A stretch of 64,000 nucleotides of DNA from Microbulbifer sp. SAOS-129_SWC (GTDB lineage Bacteria; Pseudomonadota; Gammaproteobacteria; Pseudomonadales; Cellvibrionaceae): NCBI RefSeq assembly GCF_039696035.1, contig NZ_CP155567.1, positions 2,847,001-2,911,000 of the forward strand. Direction: 5' to 3'. Positions 55,931 to 64,000 of this stretch are shown piece after piece. Each line of letters begins with the position of its first letter. The first letter of the stretch is position 1. The notes under the pieces were generated by a model. The model was not told where the DNA came from. It made no database searches and worked only from the letters and a program-made list of their open reading frames with translations. Made by a program: the position numbers and the translations under genes.

Positions 55931-56934
55931 GTACGACTCCAGCGAAGAAACTGTTGATGGATATCCGCAACCTGAAGGTGCACTTCTCCATCAAGAAAGA
56001 CAACGCCTGGCCGTGGAGCAGAGCCGCCACACTGAAAGCCGTGGACGGCGTCAGCGTGCAACTCTACGAGGGCGAGACCCTGGGCGTGGTGGGCGAATCC
56101 GGCTGCGGTAAATCCACCTTCGCGCGCGCACTGATCGGCCTGGTGGAGGCCACCGCCGGCGAGGTGATGTGGCTGGGCCGCGACCTGACCAAGCTCGACC
56201 AGAAGGCCCTGCGCCAGACCCGCAGGGATATCCAGATGATCTTCCAGGATCCGCTGGCCTCGCTGAATCCGCGCATGACCATCGGCAATATCATCGCCGA
56301 GCCACTGCGCACCCTGCACCCGGAACTGGACAGGGAGGCGGTAAAACAGCGCGTACAGGAGATGATGCGCCGCGTGGGCCTGCTGCCCAACCTGATCAAT
56401 CGCTATCCGCACGAATTTTCCGGCGGCCAGTGCCAGCGCATCGGTATTGCCCGCGCACTGATCCTGAAACCCAAACTGGTGATCTGCGACGAGCCGGTCT
56501 CGGCGCTGGACGTCTCGATCCAGGCGCAGGTGGTCAACCTGCTGAAAGAGCTGCAGCGCGAGATGGGCCTGTCACTGGTGTTCATCGCCCACGACCTGTC
56601 GGTGGTCAAACATATTTCCGACCGCATCCTGGTCATGTATCTGGGTAACCCGGTGGAAACCGGCACGGTGGAGTCCCTGTATGGCAACCCGCAACACCCT
56701 TATACCCGCGCACTGATGTCGGCGGTGCCGGTACCCGATCCGCAACTCGAGCGTGACAAAGACGTGGAGCTGCTCGAGGGCGACCTGCCCTCGCCGATCA
56801 ATCCGCCCAGCGGCTGCGTATTCCGCACCCGCTGCCCGCGCGCAGTCAGCCAGTGTGCGGTAGAGCGCCCGGGGTTTTACGGTGACACAGCGCACCAGGT
56901 GGCCTGTATCCGGGTAGCGACAGAGGTCGACTGA
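55927..56934 (+). CDS. oppF: Oligopeptide ABC transporter ATPase OppF
   Basis: 335 residues. Walker A GESGCGKSTFARAL, signature FSGGQCQRIGIARALIL, Walker B LVICDEPVSALDVS, H-loop IAHDLSVV, and C-terminal GCVFRTRCPRAVSQC. Begins with ATGA overlapping the oppD stop. Ends 6 bases from the convergent beta-propeller gene. Confidence 0.96.
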   Translation: MSTTPAKKLLMDIRNLKVHFSIKKDNAWPWSRAATLKAVDGVSVQLYEGETLGVVGESGCGKSTFARALIGLVEATAGEVMWLGRDLTKLDQKALRQTRRDIQMIFQDPLASLNPRMTIGNIIAEPLRTLHPELDREAVKQRVQEMMRRVGLLPNLINRYPHEFSGGQCQRIGIARALILKPKLVICDEPVSALDVSIQAQVVNLLKELQREMGLSLVFIAHDLSVVKHISDRILVMYLGNPVETGTVESLYGNPQHPYTRALMSAVPVPDPQLERDKDVELLEGDLPSPINPPSGCVFRTRCPRAVSQCAVERPGFYGDTAHQVACIRVATEVD

Positions 56935-56940
56935 GCGGAT

Positions 56941-57888
56941 TCAGCCCTGTGGCGGAAACGCCAGATGCAACAGCAGCCCGCGCCGGTCCTGCGGGTTCGC
57001 CGCGCGGGCGACATTGTTGTTGTCGAGCACCACATAAATACCGCTGTCATTCACCGCCAGGCCCTCGCCCTTGCCGTAATAGGTTTCGAGATAGACGTTG
57101 TCCGGCGCCTCCTCGATGGCGCGGTAAGTGATGCACCACTTCGCCGCAAGCGTCTGCGGCGAGCGCCGGCACACGGCGAAGGCATTGCGCTCGAGGGTAA
57201 ACAGGTCGCCGTCGTAAAAGGCGAGCCCGGTCAGGTCCGGCGAGCGATGCTGAAAGTGGAGCCCCGCGACCGCGGGAATCTCGAAAAACTGCGGCTCCCT
57301 GCCCGCGGTAAAATGCACCAGGCCGCGGCGGTCGCGCTCCAGCGCCACCCAGAAATCATCCCCTACCCTCACCAGACCTTCACTGGCGCCGTTGAACTGT
57401 TGCATATAGCCGCGCTCGCGCGCGGCCTGCGCCCACTGCTGTGGCAGCCACGCGGGCGTGACGCCCTCTGCCGCCGCGGCAATACGGTGGTAGCGTTCAC
57501 TGACCAGGTAGACGTTGTCGGCGTCGCAGGTGATACCCTCGATATCCGCTGCCAGCCCCGGCTGCACCAGATTCAGTAGGCGGGCCGTGAGATCCTCTGC
57601 CTGCGCCGGGGGCGCGGCCAGGCCGGCCAGCAGCGCGCGCGCTTGCAGGCGGGCATTGCCGTTGTCGATCTGCACTGCGTAGAGATTGTCGGAATCCTTG
57701 TCGGAGGCAGCCAGCAGTTCACCGCCACAGAAACTCAGACCGGAAATATCCAGGCCGGCACTGCCGTCGAGCCAGTAGCTGTTCAGCAACCGCGCCGGCG
57801 TCACCGGCACGGCGGCAGCGACTGGCGCAAACAATATTGGCGCAACCAATAAAGTCACCAGTGCGGCAAGGTGCAGCGCCCTCAGCAA
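56941..57888 (-). CDS. Secreted beta-propeller protein (phytase-esterase-like or SdiA-regulated-like)
   Basis: 315 residues with a signal peptide (LAALVTLLVAPILFAPVAAA). Repeating strands (GLDISGLSFCGGELLAASDKDSD, AADIEGITCDADNVYLVSER, DLTGLAFYDGDLFTLER, GEGLAVNDSGIYVVLDN) carry the (D/E)IEGI and GLAxxDG type motifs found in esterase-like-activity-of-phytase and SdiA-regulated propellers. No further neighbour clues. Function unknown; probably periplasmic. yajQ lies 13 bases upstream on the same strand. Confidence 0.65.
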   Translation of the reverse strand: MLRALHLAALVTLLVAPILFAPVAAAVPVTPARLLNSYWLDGSAGLDISGLSFCGGELLAASDKDSDNLYAVQIDNGNARLQARALLAGLAAPPAQAEDLTARLLNLVQPGLAADIEGITCDADNVYLVSERYHRIAAAAEGVTPAWLPQQWAQAARERGYMQQFNGASEGLVRVGDDFWVALERDRRGLVHFTAGREPQFFEIPAVAGLHFQHRSPDLTGLAFYDGDLFTLERNAFAVCRRSPQTLAAKWCITYRAIEEAPDNVYLETYYGKGEGLAVNDSGIYVVLDNNNVARAANPQDRRGLLLHLAFPPQG

Positions 57889-57901
57889 GGAAACCTCATT
57901 A

Positions 57902-58384
57902 TCAGTCGCGGAAGTTGTTGAATTGCAGCGGCTGCTCCAGCTCCTTGCCGCGCAGCATGGCCATCACCTGTTGCAGGTCGTCGCGCTTCTTGCCGGTAAC
58001 GCGGACCTGCTCACCCTGGATGGCCGCCTGTACTTTGAGTTTTTCTTCCTTGATGATCTTGACAATCTTTTTTGCCAGTTCCTTGTCGAGGCCGTTCTTC
58101 AGCGTGACCGCCGCCTTGACCTGCTTGCCCGACTGCTCCTTGTCGGCGATGTCCATCGCCAGCGGGTCGATGTCGCACTTGATCAGCGCGGCGCGCAGCA
58201 TGTCCAGCATCTGGTCCACCTGCATGTCCGATTCGGCCCGCACGACCAGCGTGAAATCGCTCATCTCCACCTCGGCATCTACCCCCTTGAAGTCGAAACG
58301 GTTGGTCACGGTGCGGTTCACCTGATCCACGGCGTTGGTCAGCTGGTGCTTGTCCACTTCGGACACGATATCGAAAGACGGCAT
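57902..58384 (-). CDS. yajQ: YajQ family nucleotide-binding protein
   Basis: 160 residues. Diagnostic N-terminus PSFDIVSEVDKHQLTNAVDQ, NRFDFKG, and the C-terminal QVRVTGKKRDDLQQVMAMLR. Two ferredoxin-like domains. In Xanthomonas and Pseudomonas YajQ-type proteins bind cyclic di-GMP; here this is inferred. yaeQ is 3 bases upstream. Confidence 0.95.
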   Translation of the reverse strand: MPSFDIVSEVDKHQLTNAVDQVNRTVTNRFDFKGVDAEVEMSDFTLVVRAESDMQVDQMLDMLRAALIKCDIDPLAMDIADKEQSGKQVKAAVTLKNGLDKELAKKIVKIIKEEKLKVQAAIQGEQVRVTGKKRDDLQQVMAMLRGKELEQPLQFNNFRD

Positions 58385-58387
58385 TTT

Positions 58388-58933
58388 CTAGCTCTCCTGT
58401 TTTTTAATCTCCGGGACCACTTCCACACTGGCATCGCCGGAGCTGAGCCAGAGGTGTCCGTCCTGGATCGTGACGTTCAAATTCATCGTGCGCTCGGCCA
58501 TGGCGGCCAGCTCTGTGCACGCGGCGGCGGGCAGATAGTACACCGACAGTTTGTCAAAGCGCTGCAGCGCGTCCGCCTGTTTGCGCCACCAGACCGGTGC
58601 GGTGCGCTCGCCGTAACTGTAGACCCGCACCCGCGCGGCGCGATTGCAGGCTTTGCGCAGGCGATCTTCCGCCGGCAGCCCGACCTCGATCCACAACCCG
58701 ATATCGCCGTTCAGCTCCCGCTGCCACAGGTCGGCCTCGTCATCGGAAGAGAGCCCGCGGGTGAACTCCAGACCTTCCGATGCATTGTGGGCAAAGGCCA
58801 GCAGCCGCACCATCATGCGCTCGTCAGTTTCCGAAGGATGACGTGCCAGAGTCAGCGCGTAATCGCCGTAGTGGTCCCGATCCATATCGGCTACCTGTAA
58901 CTGGACTTTGAAGATCGTCGCTTTTAATGCCAT
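58388..58933 (-). CDS. yaeQ: YaeQ family protein
   Basis: 181 residues. Motifs ALKATIFKVQLQVADMDRDHY, LARHPSETDERMMVRLLAFA and DIGLWIEVGLPAEDRLRKA. Nuclease-like PD-(D/E)xK fold by family; once proposed to replace RfaH, role unproven. ATG 58933 by homology; the frame is open further upstream without family content. Forms a pair with yajQ (3 bases). Confidence 0.92.
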   Translation of the reverse strand: MALKATIFKVQLQVADMDRDHYGDYALTLARHPSETDERMMVRLLAFAHNASEGLEFTRGLSSDDEADLWQRELNGDIGLWIEVGLPAEDRLRKACNRAARVRVYSYGERTAPVWWRKQADALQRFDKLSVYYLPAAACTELAAMAERTMNLNVTIQDGHLWLSSGDASVEVVPEIKKQES

Positions 58934-58995
58934 TTGTAATCCGCAATTGAGCCCGCCCCGGCAGCCGGGGCGCGGGCAGCTATTCTTGGGTGGCT

Positions 58996-59012
58996 GAACA
59001 GCCAAGCTGTTC
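58996..59012. repeat. Small perfect palindrome upstream of yaeQ/lemA
   Basis: GAACAGC - CAA - GCTGTTC, a 7-bp perfect stem, lies in the divergent region between yaeQ (starts 58933) and lemA (starts 59129). Could be an operator or a mRNA hairpin; no known regulator recognised. Confidence 0.35.
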
Positions 59013-59128
59013 GGGTGTCCGCCAGTCTGTTGCAGGCCGGTGGGCCACAATCCGGGGTTGCACGGGGCAACAAGCGCCACCAGTGTCTCCGCCCCCGACC
59101 TGTCTGTAAACAATACGGGTTTATCGGT

Positions 59129-59743
59129 ATGGACTCTGTAATCACCGCCGGCCGCCGCCTCTGGTTCGGTACCCTGCTCGGCCTACTGGCACTGTCGTTG
59201 AGCGGCTGTGGCATCAATAACATTCCCACCTACGACGAGCAGGTGAAAGCCGCCTGGGCGCAGGTGGAAAACCAGTATCAACGCCGCGCCGACCTGATCC
59301 CCAACCTGGTGAAGACCGTCAAGGCCTACGCCTCGCACGAGCGCGAGACCCTGCAGGCGGTTACCGAGGCGCGCGCCAAGGTGAGTTCCATGCAAGTGGA
59401 CGAGAGCATACTCAACGACCCGGCCAAACTGCAGCAGTTTGAAGCCGCGCAGGCCCAGTTGACCAGTGCCTTGTCGCGACTGATGGTGGTGGTGGAGAAA
59501 TACCCCGACCTCAAGGCCAACCAGAACTTCCTCGCGCTGCAATCGCAGCTGGAAGGCACCGAAAACCGCATCAGTGTCGCCCGGCGGGATTATATCGCCG
59601 CCGTACAGCGCTACAACCGCGAGATTCGCACCTTTCCCGGGCGCATCTGGCACATGATCCTGTATAGCGACATGCCACTCCGCGAAACCTTCCAGGCCAC
59701 CAGCAAGGACGCGGAGAAGGCCCCGGAAGTCGACTTCCAGTAG
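59129..59743 (+). CDS. lemA: LemA family lipoprotein
   Basis: 204 residues. Signal with a lipobox (LLALSLSGCG), then the LemA helices: YDEQVKAAWAQVENQYQRRADLIPNLVKTV, ESILNDPAKLQQFEAAQ, YPDLKANQNFLALQSQLEGT and ENRISVARRDYI. LemA proteins are membrane-anchored helical bundles often linked to TPM proteins. First gene of a plus-strand cluster with two TPM genes and two PDZ genes; 13 bases before the next. Confidence 0.94.
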   Translation: MDSVITAGRRLWFGTLLGLLALSLSGCGINNIPTYDEQVKAAWAQVENQYQRRADLIPNLVKTVKAYASHERETLQAVTEARAKVSSMQVDESILNDPAKLQQFEAAQAQLTSALSRLMVVVEKYPDLKANQNFLALQSQLEGTENRISVARRDYIAAVQRYNREIRTFPGRIWHMILYSDMPLRETFQATSKDAEKAPEVDFQ

Positions 59744-59756
59744 GCCGGCCGACGCG

Positions 59757-60494
59757 ATGCGCAGGTTTCCGGTCGTCCTGTTCACCCTCGCTGCGCTGCT
59801 GTGCGCGGTGCAGGTGTGTGCGGACATCAAGTTCCCGCCGCTGACCGGCCGCGTTGTCGACCGCGCCAACCTGCTCAGCAAACAGACCAAGTACCAGCTC
59901 ACCGAACTGCTGCAGAAGCACGAGCAGGAAACCAGCAACCAGGTGGTCGTGGTGACGGTGCCGGACCTGCAGGGCCTGACCATCGAGGAGTACGGCTACC
60001 AGCTGGGCCGCCACTGGCAGATCGGCCAGAAGGGCAAGGACAATGGTGCCCTGCTGATCGTCGCCCCCAAACAGCGCAAGGTACGCATCGAGGTCGGCTA
60101 CGGCCTCGAGGGGGCACTGACCGATGCGCTGTCCGCCAATATCATTCACACCAAAATTCTGCCCCGCTTCAAAACCGGCGACTTCGACGGCGGCGTCACC
60201 GCCGGGGTGGAATCGATGCTCGCCGCGATCAAGAACGAGTATGTGGCCGAACCCACTGACAGCAACGATAACCGCCGCCTGGCGGTGCTGGTGGGCCTGT
60301 TTCTGATCCTGATCATGCTCAACCTGTTCGGCGGTGCCGTATTTGGCGCGCCCATCGGCAGCGGCAGCTACCGCCGCGGCCGCTACGGCGGCTACTACGG
60401 TGGCGGCGGTTTCGGCGGGGGTTTCGGCGGGGGCGGCGGCTTCGGCGGAGGTGGTGGCGGATTTGGCGGGGGCGGCGCCTCGGGAGGATGGTAA
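59757..60494 (+). CDS. TPM-domain membrane protein with Gly-rich tail (YgcG-like)
   Basis: 245 residues. Signal peptide (LFTLAALLCAVQVCA), periplasmic TPM domain (RVVDRANLLSK, NQVVVVTVPDLQG, DNGALLIVAPKQRKVRIEVG), one membrane helix near residue 180 (LAVLVGLFLILIMLNLFGG) and a C-terminal tail of Gly/Phe repeats ending SGGW. TPM domains are phosphatase-like or binding modules; the TPM-LemA pairing is common and its role is not settled. Confidence 0.9.
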   Translation: MRRFPVVLFTLAALLCAVQVCADIKFPPLTGRVVDRANLLSKQTKYQLTELLQKHEQETSNQVVVVTVPDLQGLTIEEYGYQLGRHWQIGQKGKDNGALLIVAPKQRKVRIEVGYGLEGALTDALSANIIHTKILPRFKTGDFDGGVTAGVESMLAAIKNEYVAEPTDSNDNRRLAVLVGLFLILIMLNLFGGAVFGAPIGSGSYRRGRYGGYYGGGGFGGGFGGGGGFGGGGGGFGGGGASGGW

Positions 60495-60630
60495 TGGGCA
60501 TCCCTGGCGATTTAATGGGCGCACGCCTGACGGCATGTGGCGATGCGCACAATCCTCACGCACGAACATGCGCCCCGCTTCGGCAGCCGCCACCAGACAC
60601 ACGCGCGCCACGACCATTGGGGATGCCCAA

Positions 60631-61242
60631 ATGCTAGACAGTGAATACCGGCGCAGAGTCGCCGAGACCATCAAGCAGGTGGAATCGCGGACCGACGCCG
60701 AGGTAGTCACGGTGCTGGCGCGCGAGGCGGACAACTACCTGTACATCTCCACGCTGTGGGCGGCCTTCCTGGCCCTGCTGCTGGCGCCACTGATACAGTT
60801 CCTGCCCTGGTGGATCGACGAGAAACAGGCATTTATGCTGCAGTGGATCCTGTTTATCGTCCTGGCGGTGCTGTTCCGCTGGCGACCGCTGACCATGCGC
60901 CTGGTGCCGAAGAAAGTGAAATACTGGCGCGCCGCCAACCTGGCGAGGCGCGAGTTTCTGGAGCAGGACCTGCACAGCACCCGCGATCGCCTGGGGCTGC
61001 TGATATTTGTCTCGCAGGCCGAGCACTATGTGGAGATACTGGCCGATCGCGGCCTGGCAATACAGGTCACCGACGAAAACTGGCAGGAGATCGTCGAAAA
61101 GTTTATTCGTGAGGTCAAACGCGGACGCACCGGTGAAGCCTTCATACACTGTGTGGAAAGGTGTGGAGAACTGCTGCAGGAAGCCGCGCCGATCACCGAA
61201 ATCAAAAACGAACTGCCCAACCACCTGGTTATTCTGAACTGA
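60631..61242 (+). CDS. TPM-domain membrane protein
   Basis: 203 residues. Begins LDSEYRRRVAETIKQVESRTDAEVVTVLAREADNY, then two membrane helices (LWAAFLALLLAPLIQFL, FMLQWILFIVLAVLF), followed by a TPM-like half with RDRLGLLIFVSQAEHYVEILADRGL and WQEIVEKF. ATG 60631 has GGGGA before it; the frame is open further back over the Gly-rich tail region but without family features. A second TPM protein next to YgcG-like and LemA is a recurrent arrangement. Confidence 0.82.
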   Translation: MLDSEYRRRVAETIKQVESRTDAEVVTVLAREADNYLYISTLWAAFLALLLAPLIQFLPWWIDEKQAFMLQWILFIVLAVLFRWRPLTMRLVPKKVKYWRAANLARREFLEQDLHSTRDRLGLLIFVSQAEHYVEILADRGLAIQVTDENWQEIVEKFIREVKRGRTGEAFIHCVERCGELLQEAAPITEIKNELPNHLVILN

Positions 61243-61284
61243 ACAGTGCGCCCCGGCGCGCAGCCAACCGCAGGGACACTCGCC

Positions 61285-62148
61285 ATGCGCAACGGAAAAC
61301 CCGCAGTGATCGCCGCCGTCATGCTGCTGCTGATTGCCGTCACTTACTTTGCCAAAGGTGCGCTGCATCCGGGACAAGCCGGCGGCACCGGCACCGCTGG
61401 CGGGCTGTTTAGCGCGCGCGAAGACAACCTCGAATCGCGCGTGGCGAAGCTGGAAAAGGCGCTGCAAAATGCCAATCAGATACAGCTGCAGTTGCTCGAA
61501 CTGGTGGAGCAATTGCGCCAGGAAATGGAGCAGGCAGATCCCGGCGAGTCCGGCGGCAAGACCCGCACCGCTGCGCTGAAAGCGCGTATCGCGGCAGGTA
61601 ATATGCACGGCGGCGAGCGGCAGCTCACACGTGAGGAACGATATCGCCAGTACCGCGAAATGCAGCGACAGCGGCTGATCGACGCCGGCCTGAATCCGGA
61701 TAGGGCGGAATTTATCCTGCAGAAACAGGAGCGCTTTCAGTTCGAGCATATGCAGGTCGCCTATCAGTACCGCCACCTGCGGGACAAGTCCTCAGCCGAG
61801 GCCGCCGAGCTGCGCGAGCAGCTGGATATCTACAGCAACCCGCGCAAAATGTTCGAACACGAACTGAACCCGCAGGAATTCGAGCTCTACCTGGAAGCCA
61901 ATGGCGGCCGCCAGGAGATGCGTGTCGACCGCGTAATCAGCGACACACCGGCCGCCGCCGCGGGCCTGCAGCCGGGAGACAAAATCGTGTCCTACAACGG
62001 CGAGCGGGTGTTCCATATGGGCGACCTGCGCTCGCAGATCTACAAGGTGGACCCGGGTAAAACGGTGCCGATCGAAGTGCAGCGCGCCGGCAGTTCCGGC
62101 ACAGAGGTAATTTACGTGCCCAGCGGGCCGCTGGGCATTCAGGGCTGA
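61285..62148 (+). CDS. Membrane-anchored coiled-coil PDZ protein
   Basis: 287 residues. N-terminal membrane anchor (VIAAVMLLLIAVTYFA), coiled coil (about 45-85: NLESRVAKLEKALQ), a helical linker rich in Gln/Arg, and a C-terminal PDZ domain with VDRVISDTPAAAAGLQPGDKIVSYNGERVF. No protease domain. ATG 61285 follows AGGGACACTCGCC. It is 42 bases after the TPM gene, so likely in the same operon. Confidence 0.75.
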   Translation: MRNGKPAVIAAVMLLLIAVTYFAKGALHPGQAGGTGTAGGLFSAREDNLESRVAKLEKALQNANQIQLQLLELVEQLRQEMEQADPGESGGKTRTAALKARIAAGNMHGGERQLTREERYRQYREMQRQRLIDAGLNPDRAEFILQKQERFQFEHMQVAYQYRHLRDKSSAEAAELREQLDIYSNPRKMFEHELNPQEFELYLEANGGRQEMRVDRVISDTPAAAAGLQPGDKIVSYNGERVFHMGDLRSQIYKVDPGKTVPIEVQRAGSSGTEVIYVPSGPLGIQG

Positions 62149-62341
62149 CCACCAGCCCCCAATCATTAATTCCGCTCCCTCCCCGGCGAAAGCCGGGATC
62201 GCACCGGGTTGTGCCCCCCTGCCACCTCTACCCGGTGCGCCTCAGTCATTTCGCTCCTGGTATGCGCCCTACCATATCAGCTCTATTCATCGCCTTGTCG
62301 ATGCTGGCTTTTCGCAATTTCGCGCCGCAGAAATTATTGCA

Positions 62342-62773
62342 ATGGAGCGACAATACCTGCGTCAGCGGATAGCGGCGATCTATCCCAATGCCGCTAACGC
62401 TGTGTCAAATCACTGGATGAAAGCGCTGAATGAGTCCATCGACTACGACATGTACAGATTTCTGAAAGGAAAGCTCGCACCGGATGAACTGGCGCGCTAT
62501 GTAGCGGGGTCCGGGCGCGACACCGGAATAATAATTACCAACGTCTCCAGCAATGGCAGCGCTGCAATTGCGGGCCTGCAGCCCGGCGATCGCATTGTGC
62601 GTTACAACAGCGAGCCGATCTTCAATCCGCAGAATCTGGTAACGCGTATCCGGCGGGTGCCGCCCGGCCAGATGGTCAAACTGGATTTCATCAGTGCCAA
62701 TGGCAATCGCCGCAAGGCCGTCTATGTGCCCGGTGGGCGCCTGGAAATTCGGGGAGGCCCGGACCGCCAATGA
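62342..62773 (+). CDS. PDZ paralogue, N-terminally short and possibly decayed
   Basis: 143 residues from ATG 62342. The C-terminal PDZ (TNVSSNGSAAIAGLQPGDRI, VPPGQMVKLDFI) aligns with the preceding gene's PDZ. Bases upstream of this ATG, in the same open frame, read RLVDAGFSQFRAAEIIA, matching RLIDAGLNPDRAEFIL of the paralogue, yet no ATG, GTG or TTG start lies in that frame before 62342. In another frame at 62262 there is ATG with a hydrophobic RPTISALFIALSMLAF, which could be its displaced anchor after a frameshift. Likely a broken duplicate. Confidence 0.55.
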   Translation: MERQYLRQRIAAIYPNAANAVSNHWMKALNESIDYDMYRFLKGKLAPDELARYVAGSGRDTGIIITNVSSNGSAAIAGLQPGDRIVRYNSEPIFNPQNLVTRIRRVPPGQMVKLDFISANGNRRKAVYVPGGRLEIRGGPDRQ

Positions 62774-62870
62774 TCCGCGCGTGAAGTGCGATAACAGCGG
62801 AGCGCAAGCAACGTATGCAGATCCGCGTACCGAGGATGGCGGCGGAAAACTTTGGCTCCGTAGATACAGA

Positions 62871-62931
62871 AGCGGCCGCTGGCCGCGATCGAGTGAGCCA
62901 TGAAGCTGAATCGATCGCGGCCGCGGCCGCT
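62871..62931. terminator. Long hairpin between the PDZ gene and lysS
   Basis: Left arm 62871-62892 (AGCGGCCGCTGGCCGCGATC...) pairs with right arm 62911-62931 over about 21 bases with one bulged T; the loop is 18 bases. It lies after the lysS stop and the PDZ stop (convergent genes). No T-run, so either a bidirectional Rho-assisted terminator or a repeat. Confidence 0.5.
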
Positions 62932-62958
62932 CCTGCAATGGTCAGTTGTTGCTGCTGC

Positions 62959-64000
62959 TTATTCCGCGCTGGCCTCCGGGCGCATATGCGGGAACAGCAG
63001 CACGTCGCGGATCGACGGTGAGTCGGTCAGCAGCATCACCAGGCGGTCAATACCGATACCCTCACCGGCCGTGGGCGGCAGGCCGTATTCCAGCGCGCGG
63101 ATATAGTCGGCGTCGTAGTGCATGGCCTCGTCGTCGCCGGCGTCCTTCTCCGCCACCTGCGCCTTGAAGCGCTCGGCCTGGTCTTCAGCGTCGTTCAGCT
63201 CGGAGAAGCCGTTGGCGATTTCGCGACCACCAACGAAGAACTCGAAGCGGTCGGTGACAAACGGGTTGTCGTCATTGCGGCGCGCCAGCGGCGATACTTC
63301 GGTCGGGTACTCGGTGATGAAGGTCGGCTGGTCGAGGCGGTGCTCGACGGTCTTCTCGAAGATCTCGATCTGCACCTTGCCCAGCCCCCAGCTGTCTTTC
63401 AGCGGGATTTCCAGTTTTTCAGCGACCTTGCGCGCGCTGTCCAGGTTGTCGATATCACCGTGGGACAGGCCCGGGTTGTAGCGCAGGATCGAGTCGAATA
63501 CCGACAGGCGCGCGAACGGCTTGGAAAAGTCGTAACTGCTGCCCTGATACTCGACCGTGGTTTTACCCAGCACGTTTTCGCAAATGCCGCGCAACATGGC
63601 TTCGGTGAGGTCCATCAGGTCGTTGTAGTCCGCGTACGCCTGGTAGAACTCGAGCATGGTGAACTCGGGGTTGTGGCGCGTGGACAGGCCCTCGTTGCGG
63701 AAATTGCGGTTGATCTCGTAAACGCGTTCAAAGCCGCCCACCACCAGGCGCTTCAGGTACAGCTCCGGCGCAACGCGCAGGTACATGTCGATGTCCAGCG
63801 CATTGTGGTGAGTGACAAACGGGCGCGCGGTCGCGCCGCCGGGAATCACCTGCAGCATCGGCGTCTCCACTTCCATGAAGTGGTTGCCGTTGAGGAAACT
63901 GCGGATGTAATCGATGATTCTGGAGCGGGTGCGGAACACATCGCGGGATTCCGGCGTGGCGATCAGGTCCACATAGCGCTGGCGGTAACGCAACTCCTGG
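62959..64000 (-). CDS. lysS: Lysyl-tRNA synthetase, class II (5' end outside window)
   Basis: About 347 C-terminal residues; the frame is open to base 64000, and the N-terminal anticodon-binding domain lies outside. Class II motif 1 ([19 protein letters not shown]), motif 2 ([24 protein letters not shown]) and motif 3 ([15 protein letters not shown]) are present. Charges tRNA-Lys. Ends at 62959 just after a long hairpin. Confidence 0.96.
   Translation of the reverse strand, partial: QELRYRQRYVDLIATPESRDVFRTRSRIIDYIRSFLNGNHFMEVETPMLQVIPGGATARPFVTHHNALDIDMYLRVAPELYLKRLVVGGFERVYEINRNFRNEGLSTRHNPEFTMLEFYQAYADYNDLMDLTEAMLRGICENVLGKTTVEYQGSSYDFSKPFARLSVFDSILRYNPGLSHGDIDNLDSARKVAEKLEIPLKDSWGLGKVQIEIFEKTVEHRLDQPTFITEYPTEVSPLARRNDDNPFVTDRFEFFVGGREIANGFSELNDAEDQAERFKAQVAEKDAGDDEAMHYDADYIRALEYGLPPTAGEGIGIDRLVMLLTDSPSIRDVLLFPHMRPEASAE

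Noticed and set aside
58996..59012. Possible SOS (LexA) box at the yaeQ-lemA divergent region
   Set aside because: GAACAGC-CAA-GCTGTTC does not match the CTG-N10-CAG pattern; kept only as a palindrome.
60400..60494. Tandem GGC-rich repeat, possible CRISPR or minisatellite
   Set aside because: It is the coding sequence of the Gly/Phe-rich tail of a TPM protein; no spacers or fixed repeat units.

Overview
The window is 64 kb of GC-rich (by eye about 60-63% G+C), densely coded chromosome from a gammaproteobacterium. Gene order resembles Pseudomonas and the Cellvibrionales: nadB divergent from rpoE-rseA-rseB-rseC, then mucD, lepA, lepB, a DUF4845 gene, rnc, era, recO and acpS, facing a gacS/barA kinase that is backed by cysM, relA and mazG. 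A marine Microbulbifer-like organism is my guess; it is inferred from synteny and base composition, not shown. No tRNA, rRNA, CRISPR array, intact insertion sequence or prophage was seen.

Left part (1-24 kb): the end of a DUF4136 protein, gnd, a HAD phosphatase, a tandem-hotdog thioesterase, a large MscK-like channel, a small MITE-like inverted repeat, DUF2058 and DUF1415 genes, then a markedly AT-rich block (about 7.9-11.9 kb). That block carries a lipoprotein gene translationally coupled to an S9 peptidase-Sel1-DUF3859-like fusion. It is followed by a patatin, a PH-like membrane protein, a PliG-type lysozyme inhibitor next to a second MscS channel, a BLUF blue-light sensor, elaA, an SMR pump, trpS, a DUF3524/QTMAN-type glycosyltransferase, a beta-hydroxyacid dehydrogenase, uppP, tsaB and an AlgP-like histone-H1-type protein with AT hooks.

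Middle (23-46 kb): hemH, adk, mazG, relA, cysM, a GacS/BarA hybrid kinase whose ATP-binding boxes look eroded, and then the acpS-recO-GFA-era-rnc-DUF4845-lepB-lepA-mucD-mpaA-epimerase-rseC-rseB-rseA-rpoE stretch. A good sigma-E type promoter lies upstream of rpoE and a weaker one upstream of mucD. Two murein-peptide recycling genes (mpaA and an L-Ala-D/L-Glu epimerase) sit between rseC and mucD. pdxJ is absent from its usual place between recO and acpS.

Right part (46-64 kb): nadB, ygfX-sdhE, ygfZ, ung and a second uracil-DNA-glycosylase-fold gene, a complete oppABCDF oligopeptide transporter with a terminator-like hairpin after oppA, a beta-propeller secreted protein, yajQ, yaeQ, then a plus-strand cluster of lemA, two TPM-domain genes and two PDZ paralogues (the second perhaps decayed), and the 3' part of lysS, which runs off the window.

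Functional themes are envelope stress and turgor (sigma-E system, MucD, two MscS-family channels, PliG, LemA/TPM), murein peptide uptake and recycling (Opp, MpaA, epimerase, UppP), translation and tRNA modification (TrpS, LysS, TsaB, QTMAN-like, YgfZ, LepA, Era, RNase III), and stress signalling (RelA, MazG, GacS-like kinase, BLUF). I saw no clear new defence or mobile system. The most unusual loci are the AT-rich S9/Sel1/DUF3859 pair and the LemA-TPM-PDZ cluster.
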